Below are positions 7,701-10,316 of a stretch of 10,316 nucleotides of DNA, piece by piece. This DNA comes from Fidelibacterota bacterium UBA7300 (GTDB lineage Bacteria > Fidelibacterota > Marinisomatia > Marinisomatales > UBA2128), in contig DKQU01000090.1 of the NCBI GenBank assembly GCA_002471865.1, positions 1 to 10,316 on the forward strand, in the 5' to 3' direction. Under the pieces are notes generated by a model. That model saw only the letters and a program-made list of their open reading frames with translations. It searched no databases and was not told the origin of the DNA. Position numbers and translations under genes: made by a program. Within the stretch, counting starts at the first letter, position 1, and every line of letters starts with the position of its first letter.

Positions 7701-10239
7701 GCTGCTTGCTTCAGCTAACGACGAAGAAGGGACCGTCCTTCCTGCAAGCCTTTCATTTAACTCATCAAACTGGTCCGAGTCCCAAACTGTCACCATAACA
7801 GGTGTTGATGATGTTGTTAAGGACGACTCGATACAATTTGCAATTGTCACTTTTCCAGCTGAATCAGAGGACTCTAGCTACAAACAAATTGACCCCGTTG
7901 ATATAATTGTGTTTAATAAGGATAATGATGATGTCGGTTTTAAGGTAATTGCTGATCCAGACAGGACTACAGAAATAGGCGGTGCTGTGGGCATCACTGT
8001 GAATCTTACCGCAAAACCAACTGAGGATGTTATTTTTATTGCTTCTAGCAGTGACACAACGGAAGGTAAGATACCTGAGGGAGAAAATATTATAATAGCC
8101 ACCCCAGAGATGTGGCGAGAAAATTTTGATTTCAAGGTCAAGGGCATTGATGATAATGAAGCGGATTATGATGTTGAGTATTATGTTACCATAGGCATAG
8201 TATCAGATGACAAAATATTCAGTGACCTTCCTGATAAAGTTGTCCAGTTAGTAAATGAAGACTTTGAACCGAAAATTGAAATCTCAAAAGAACCCACTTG
8301 GGACGGGAGTGTAGCAATTGGCGACACGAAGACAGATACTCTGGAAGTTTACAACGAAGGAAACGACACCCTTAAGGTGACGGGCATAGAGACTGATCGG
8401 CAAGAGTTTTATACTGATATGGAACAGTTCGACACCGCTCCAGAGGATACCACGATTCTGGAAATACATTTTAGCCCTAGCGAGAAGGGATTTTTCGATG
8501 GTGAGCTAAAATTCTCCCACAATGATCCTACGCGGCAGGATACCATAAAAATTTCATTAAATGCATCAGGAAGATTACCTGATACAAATAAACCAACAAT
8601 TAAAATAATTTCATATGCAGACAATATCAATATAGGCGAAAGTCTGGATGTTAAAGCAACGATCACAGACAGTTCTGTCCTTGCAAAACAACGACTTTAT
8701 TACTGGACAATCAATAAAGGTGAAATGGAAGAGAAATATATAGACATGGATATCGATGATGATAGCACCTTCACCGCCGTCATTCCCGGAGGTTCCATAA
8801 CCAACAAAGGCATCTACTTTTATATTTTTGCAGAGGACATTCGGGGTAATACAAGAAAAACTCCTGTTCATTCCGCAACAGTCCAATTCGATCTCGCTCA
8901 AATATCTTCCATGATTGATGGAAGTCCTTTTGAAGGGGGTATACCCAAGAATCAATGGAGCTTAATTTCTATCCCTTGGGTTCATGATAAGTATTCAGCT
9001 AAAGATCTTCTTAATGATAGCCAAAGCATTACAAAGCAGGATAGAATAAACTGGAACTGGATCATATATAAATGGAAGCCTCCTGCAAAATACCCTGACG
9101 GGTTAGAAGAAGCTGATTCGCTAGAGTCTGGTAAAGCTTACTGGCTAAAGCAAACAGTCGATTCAAATTTGGAGTTGTTTATGACGGGTCATGGCTCGAG
9201 TTATGACTCAGCCAGTTTCACTTTTACATTGAAGCCGGAAAGCTGGAATATGATCGGAAACCCATATCCTTTCAAAGTCAAGATAGAGGCCGATGAAACT
9301 AAATTCTATGGTCCCATCACTTGGAAAAAAAATCAATGGACATCTCAGATACAGCCGGAAGAGGAGCTCCTTCCCTGGGGTGGGTATGTGATCTATAATA
9401 AGACAAAAAAGGATCAAGAACTGATTCTAAAACCGTTTGAATTATCAACAAGCTTTTCAGGGAACTATTTTACCGAAGCTGATGGCTGGAAGCTGAACAT
9501 CGGTGCTTACGGTAAAACTTATGTAGATCCGGGTAACGCTGTTGGCAGACTCTCAGGATCCCTGGAAGGACTGGATTATAGGGACAACCCGGAACCTCCC
9601 TATATGGGTGGATATATCTCTGTAGTCATGCCAAGAAGTGAGTGGAATGAGAATATATCACACTTCACCTCAGACATACGTTCACTGGCCGAGCCTGATG
9701 GTGTCTGGGATGTTGAATTGAGGGTCAATAAAGAAACAAGCCCCGTTACTCTATCAATGGATATGGAAGGTGACTTCCCCGTAGAACATGATATTGTACT
9801 CCTTGACCTTATTAATAGAAAGACACATCATATTAAAGACACCTCTTCGGTCACTTTGAACCAGAACTGGGATAAGCTACCCGTCTATCCCTTCAAGGTT
9901 ATTGCCGGGACTCCGGAATATGTCAGTTCCATGACCCAGGAAATACTCTCTCAACTTCCTGAAAAGTTCTCATTGCACCAGAACTATCCCAACCCCTTCA
10001 ATCCTGCCACCACCATAGGTTTTGAGGTTCCTATCCCATCACAGGTGAGCCTGAAGATATATAACCTCATGGGTCAGGAAATAAGAACCTTAACCAATGA
10101 ATGGCTACCCACGGGAAGTCATCGTTTAATCTGGAACGGGAAAGACCAGCGGGGTATTCCTGTCAGTGCCGGAGTCTATATTTACAGACTACAGTCCCAA
10201 GACTTCCAGAAAACACGCAAGATGGTTCTGCTAAAGTAG
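1675..10239 (+). CDS. Giant multidomain type IX-secreted surface protein (adhesin-like)
   Basis: This 2854-residue protein is probably moved across the inner membrane by Sec and across the outer membrane by the type IX system. Domains in order, all assigned by eye: signal peptide 1-41 (AVPAFA before D42); seven FG-GAP/VCBS repeats 60-391, probably a calcium-stabilised beta-propeller; pectin-lyase-like entry 412-480 (GNPYKTIQYAI, GPGTYTENINF); right-handed beta-helix about 480-820 with eight GGG turns; choice-of-anchor-Q-like segment 822-908, ending DIGAYEN; Ig/cadherin domains 915-1524; six Calx-beta-like repeats 1525-2198; ASH/choice-of-anchor-D-like domain 2198-2299; Ig-like domain 2304-2407; duplicated Trp-rich module 2409-2589; unassigned beta-rich region 2590-2760; type IX sorting domain 2761-2854. 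No enzyme active site is evident, which favours adhesion or binding, but glycan cleavage by the beta-helix cannot be excluded. Only two cysteines occur, C195 and C200. The reading frame is intact throughout. The partner is unknown. Confidence 0.93.
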   Translation: MKQLENTKSTTRFNEHSILKLITHKTVILAFLIFSAVPAFADWGATYISSPVGNLGNIEVLDLDGDGDLDVLATNSASAPGKIYWLMNDGKENFSEDETKTISLDGIKINSNPSSILHDLDHDGDQDIYLPTDKGVFWFENLGAGFSESIQVTSGTTQNANSNDSYAADMDGDGDIDIISAHLGQDLIAWHENDCKQTDCWDGSVRPGFTYQKVVKGHTNGPNGPWSIYAEDINGDGNMDVLSTSQHDDELAWYRNDGAEDPSFTYNHISGPASFHNNPKIPRAADMNGDGDMDVLVFATHGTKKLIWYDNDGNENFTPYVIDNPVGPLTILTKDVDGDGDMDVVSGNSAGTIIYENDGNTTPSFTAVSLGQKSLTLKFVDMDRDGTTDIFSSRGDSETSNQFVLYNNGRRINVATDGSDESGDGSSGNPYKTIQYAIDHYQTYSADTILVGPGTYTENINFNGKDVIVGSLTLTTRDKSYVSQTIIDGSSPSNAESASVVTFVNGETPSAQLVGFTLQNGTGTNITIGDEIKRVGGGIYTYETSPSLKHLDIKNNNQSIVHGGGIYFDYNSDASLDSSLVRDNQVTSHGGGIYVGTHANVKLDSVLIRDNSAVRGGGYSNPKRGWTMFTNVRVVSNTADELGGGMYIGGENWSDPEFYHITVSENTAGQDGGGIYLWHSKNRIKMYDLTLSDNTAVNKGGGLFTRSSDPTIDRAIISGNSAEYGGGIYVWDHLVVLKLINTLLYDNLATALGSAISAYDRPQVKIYHSTFSQNFASDQSTIYADAGSKIYFYNSIIWDSETPKKVVFGGTGNKIGRFEARSSIVQGLESIEASDNNDVIDYDGTSFETDPYFSNPGSNDFNLKNYSPAIGYASTSNSLSPNADESALNIDLTKAPRSTGPDIGAYENSLDSPANAPPLMNAISDLTISEDSGEQLVIFAGVSDGDFHLEQSMTVTSKSADATLIPHPTPNYISPNTTGSITFTSATNANGTIALIVKVTDDAGIENDGIDTLLTSFNVTITPVNDPPSVTSSSISTAENVTSVGNVEASDPEDDPITYTLEEGDDSGKFTLTSEGALSFKDAPNYESPGDSDGDNQYILSITTSDGTLSETSDVTITVTDADDGPEVANEIAEVIVNEDAPDSTIDISNVFSDEDDDAITTTVSANSNTSLITATADGNSLTLDFLSDKYGSATITLQGESNGKTTTESFGINVTSVNDPPYITTADTVSAAENQISVTTLTASDPDPETTDFSYSLLGGDDESKFSLTTDGVLTFNEAKNKESPDDNNGDGTYLVEVQVEDDASSTGSKTVAVTLTSVNEAPSNITLSSRVVNDNSTSGTPVGRLNVSDVDVGDSHSFSFVTGDGSTDNGNFTLSVDSLKAATTMDAETKKTHAIRIKVADSGSLSYEKTFTVIVKGLNDNIPVVTGDQSFSVSEASAVDSDVGTVLATDADTEDVMQDWRIESGNDENYFTIGASTGTIAISKILNYEIKTSYKLGVTVTDGVYTSSIGTVTINVEDVSEGVTVTRTSGLETTESAGQDTFSIVLDSAPLHDVIIPLQSSDLTEGTVSPDTLTFTSSNWKTRQKVTVTGVDDTDDVVNVDYTIRVKPTLSDDPNYHGLNPEDVSVTNLDDEKGGFTIQPGGGLITSENGGSDLFKVSLQIEPTHSVTIPVSLEDTTEGLIEVSELVFTTANWSTPQGIVVVGLDDEISDGNVDYSIELGTTISEDAAYNGKDPTDVSATNIDNDIKKILLYPLEGIFVSEDGGKAFFNVRLQAAPSGDVKIPFTSADTLKATISPDTLIFTADSWDGIKKVYVTAIADSNSYIDEMLEIISEPAISIDPAYSNYDVPNPTVYILNEDPPGISVTPLTGLNVSESGDTSVLSMKLLSEPKNDVTIELSSSDETESILDQSSVTFTSVNYNTTQFITVLGVNDNIDDGDQKFIVITEAVSDDPLYNGLEVSDPVLRNIDDEGAGFVINPLSGLSTSEDGTNAQTHIQLRTSPSSPVTLLLASANDEEGTVLPASLSFNSSNWSESQTVTITGVDDVVKDDSIQFAIVTFPAESEDSSYKQIDPVDIIVFNKDNDDVGFKVIADPDRTTEIGGAVGITVNLTAKPTEDVIFIASSSDTTEGKIPEGENIIIATPEMWRENFDFKVKGIDDNEADYDVEYYVTIGIVSDDKIFSDLPDKVVQLVNEDFEPKIEISKEPTWDGSVAIGDTKTDTLEVYNEGNDTLKVTGIETDRQEFYTDMEQFDTAPEDTTILEIHFSPSEKGFFDGELKFSHNDPTRQDTIKISLNASGRLPDTNKPTIKIISYADNINIGESLDVKATITDSSVLAKQRLYYWTINKGEMEEKYIDMDIDDDSTFTAVIPGGSITNKGIYFYIFAEDIRGNTRKTPVHSATVQFDLAQISSMIDGSPFEGGIPKNQWSLISIPWVHDKYSAKDLLNDSQSITKQDRINWNWIIYKWKPPAKYPDGLEEADSLESGKAYWLKQTVDSNLELFMTGHGSSYDSASFTFTLKPESWNMIGNPYPFKVKIEADETKFYGPITWKKNQWTSQIQPEEELLPWGGYVIYNKTKKDQELILKPFELSTSFSGNYFTEADGWKLNIGAYGKTYVDPGNAVGRLSGSLEGLDYRDNPEPPYMGGYISVVMPRSEWNENISHFTSDIRSLAEPDGVWDVELRVNKETSPVTLSMDMEGDFPVEHDIVLLDLINRKTHHIKDTSSVTLNQNWDKLPVYPFKVIAGTPEYVSSMTQEILSQLPEKFSLHQNYPNPFNPATTIGFEVPIPSQVSLKIYNLMGQEIRTLTNEWLPTGSHRLIWNGKDQRGIPVSAGVYIYRLQSQDFQKTRKMVLLK
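1852..2847 (+). repeat. Seven FG-GAP/VCBS calcium-binding repeats
   Basis: Seven copies of the pattern D-x-[DN]-x-D-G-x-x-D begin near bases 1852, 2026, 2173, 2362, 2524, 2671 and 2809. Examples are LDLDGDGDLDVL, ADMDGDGDIDII and EDINGDGNMDVL. The second (LDHDGDQD) and the seventh (MDRDGTTD) are the most divergent. Spacing is 46-63 residues, as in integrin-alpha-like propeller blades. Seven copies fit a closed seven-bladed propeller; the loops are of the EF-hand-like calcium type. Copies differ at the DNA level, so the array is not recent. Confidence 0.88.
3280..3861 (+). repeat. Beta-helix coils: eight GGG-[IML]-Y turns, about 81 bases each
   Basis: GGG turns begin at bases 3280, 3361, 3442, 3520, 3601, 3688, 3772 and 3847. 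Steps are 81, 81, 78, 81, 87, 84 and 75 bases, or 25-29 residues, the length of one coil of a right-handed parallel beta-helix. Four turns (3280, 3361, 3442, 3847) share the identical 15-mer GGCGGCGGGATCTAT. Each coil also has a D-N-x-A or S-x-N-T-A turn before the next GGG (RDNSAV, SNTADE, SENTAG, SDNTAV, SGNSAE). Weaker coils continue to about base 4137. Confidence 0.88.
4138..4398 (+). other. Choice-of-anchor-Q-like segment closing the beta-helix
   Basis: Residues 822-908 contain TDPYFSNPGSNDFNLKNYSPAIG and end in TGPDIGAYEN. The pattern DPxFxxP...DFxLxxxSPAI...DIGAYE is the hallmark of the segment that follows pectin-lyase-like beta-helices in many secreted proteins that carry a sorting signal. 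It marks the end of the helix and the start of the Ig/cadherin stalk. The match is by motif memory only. Confidence 0.75.
4417..6246 (+). repeat. Tandem Ig/cadherin-like domains (about six)
   Basis: Domain units start near residues 915, 1028, 1127, 1223, 1326 and 1425. They carry linkers such as TPVNDPPS, TSVNDPPY, TSVNEAPS and GLNDNIP, and cadherin-type calcium motifs such as ASDPEDDP, ASDPDPE and ATDADTE. Units 2, 4, 5 and 6 look like cadherin repeats (SAENxxSVxxxxASDP...F.L...G.L.F). Units 1 and 3 are closer to the Ig-like type with an xxEDxxx start. Two units share the 15-mer at 4818-4832 and 5403-5417. The run probably forms a calcium-stiffened stalk. Confidence 0.82.
6247..8274 (+). repeat. 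Six Calx-beta-like repeats of about 112 residues
   Basis: Units begin near residues 1525, 1638, 1751, 1864, 1976 and 2089. The shared pattern is a start with P-x-x-G-L-x-x-S/T-E, then SSSDxTEGxxSPxxLxFTxxNW, Q-x-V-T-V-x-G-V-D-D, and DPxYNG, ending in a Asp-rich linker such as NLDDEKG. Units 1, 2, 4 and 5 fit best. Unit 3 loses the GVDD turn (TAIADSN) and the final YNG. Unit 6 has an extra PEGENI segment and also loses YNG. The Asp-rich loops suggest calcium binding. DNA identity between units is low, so duplication is old. Confidence 0.85.
8266..8571 (+). other. ASH / choice-of-anchor-D-like domain
   Basis: Residues 2198-2299 carry the pattern of ASH (ASPM-SPD2-Hydin) beta-sandwich domains: SVAIGDTKTDTLEVYNEGND, then LKVTGIE, EFYTDM, ILEIHFSPSEKGFFDGEL and FSHNDPTRQDTIKISLNASG. 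This domain is common near the C-terminus of secreted proteins that carry type IX or other sorting tails. It is followed by an Ig-like domain at residues 2304-2407 (KPTIKIIS...YFYIFAEDIRGN). Confidence 0.75.
8953..9441 (+). repeat. Duplicated Trp-rich module
   Basis: Two related units follow each other. Unit one has QWSLISIPW at residue 2427, then WNWIIYKWKP, and ends with SGKAYWLKQ. Unit two has SWNMIGNPYPF at residue 2523, then ITWKKNQWTS, and ends with WGGYVIYNK. The shared order is W-x-[LM]-I-x-x-P, a Trp pair, then G-x-[AY]-x-[WI]. The offset is 96 residues. I know similar W-x-L-I-S-I-P...G-x-x-Y-W patterns from C-terminal regions of Marinimicrobia-type secreted proteins, but cannot name a family. 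Confidence 0.55.
9955..10236 (+). other. Type IX secretion C-terminal sorting domain (FlgD-like Ig fold)
   Basis: Residues 2761-2854 contain FSLHQNYPNPFNPATTIGFEV, then VSLKIYNLMGQEIRTL, HRLIWNGKDQRGIPVSAGVY and the final KTRKMVLLK. This is the type A sorting domain (TIGR04183-like), recognised by the outer-membrane type IX translocon and usually removed on export. It shows that the whole protein is meant for the cell surface or medium. No type IX machinery genes are visible in the window. Confidence 0.92.
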
Positions 10240-10244
10240 AAAAT
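10217..10244 (+). repeat. Direct repeat, copy 2 (end of the giant gene)
   Basis: The partner of bases 1-28, spanning the last codons and TAG of the giant gene plus five following bases. The 'gaaaat' after the stop is also shared, slightly extending identity beyond the coding part. Confidence 0.8.
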
Positions 10245-10261
10245 TTTAGACACGTTTCAGT

Positions 10262-10266
10262 AGGAG
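10262..10266 (+). promoter_or_regulatory. Shine-Dalgarno site for the downstream gene
   Basis: AGGAG at 10262-10266 lies 11 bases before the ATG at 10278. It is the only strong Shine-Dalgarno site in the window, and it decides the start of the partial downstream frame. Confidence 0.5.
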
Positions 10267-10277
10267 TAAGTATAGAT

Positions 10278-10316
10278 ATGATTCAACACATCCCTCCACT
10301 CTTTAAACATTTCAGG
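10278..10316 (+). CDS. 5' end of a downstream gene (partial, unidentified)
   Basis: Thirteen open codons begin M-I-Q-H-I-P-P-L-F-K-H-F-R and run to the window edge. The start is 38 bases after the giant gene's stop, with AGGAG 11 bases upstream and no terminator in between, so it may belong to the same transcript. The visible part has no signal-peptide pattern. Thirteen codons are too few to name a product or to be sure it is a gene. Confidence 0.5.
   Translation, partial: MIQHIPPLFKHFR

Noticed and set aside
8611..8955. Minus-strand 114-codon frame
   Set aside because: Antisense to a well-supported domain, no recognisable motif, and no ribosome-binding site was evident.
10237..10260. AAAATTTT after the stop as a terminator
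   Set aside because: The palindrome has no GC-rich stem and no T-tract in the right place, so no intrinsic terminator is called.
1..10316. Direct repeats at 1-28 and 10217-10244 as target-site duplications of a mobile element
   Set aside because: Both copies are in-frame ends of coding regions with only synonymous differences, and there is no transposase or integrase in between.

Overview
The window looks like a piece of a bacterial chromosome from the FCB superphylum. The best clue is the C-terminal sorting domain of the large protein, with its NYPNPFNP motif and its AGVYIYRL...KMVLLK ending. That form is very common in Marinimicrobia (Neomarinimicrobiota), Calditrichota and Ignavibacteria, which secrete surface proteins by the type IX (Por) system. 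The phylum is inferred from protein style only; there is no rRNA or other marker here. All genes are on the plus strand, tightly packed, and probably one transcription unit.

Layout. (1) Bases 1-23 are the last codons of an upstream gene ending in KMVLLK, the same ending as the large gene here, so it was probably another type IX substrate. (2) Bases 47-1672 encode a 541-residue exported protein with an unusual architecture: signal peptide, a possible CsgG/LpoB-like alpha/beta domain, an OmpA-type peptidoglycan-binding domain with an insertion, an Ig/cadherin-like domain, and a C-terminal membrane helix with a Pro-rich tail. (3) Two bases later, 1675-10239 encodes a 2854-residue secreted mosaic protein. 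In order it has a signal peptide, seven calcium-type FG-GAP/VCBS repeats, a right-handed parallel beta-helix with eight GGG-[IML]-Y turns, a choice-of-anchor-Q-like segment, a run of Ig/cadherin domains, six Calx-beta-like repeats, an ASH/choice-of-anchor-D-like domain, an Ig-like domain, a duplicated Trp-rich module, a region I cannot assign, and the type IX sorting domain. (4) After a 38-base gap with an AGGAG site, a new reading frame starts at 10278 and runs off the window.

The likely joint role (inference) is cell-surface adhesion or binding. The giant protein would be exported through the outer membrane and displayed or released, and the OmpA-domain protein would provide a periplasmic link to peptidoglycan. 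The near-zero spacing suggests matched production. I saw no RNA genes, CRISPR array, insertion sequence, clear promoter or intrinsic terminator. Apart from gaps of 38 bases or less, the window is fully coding.
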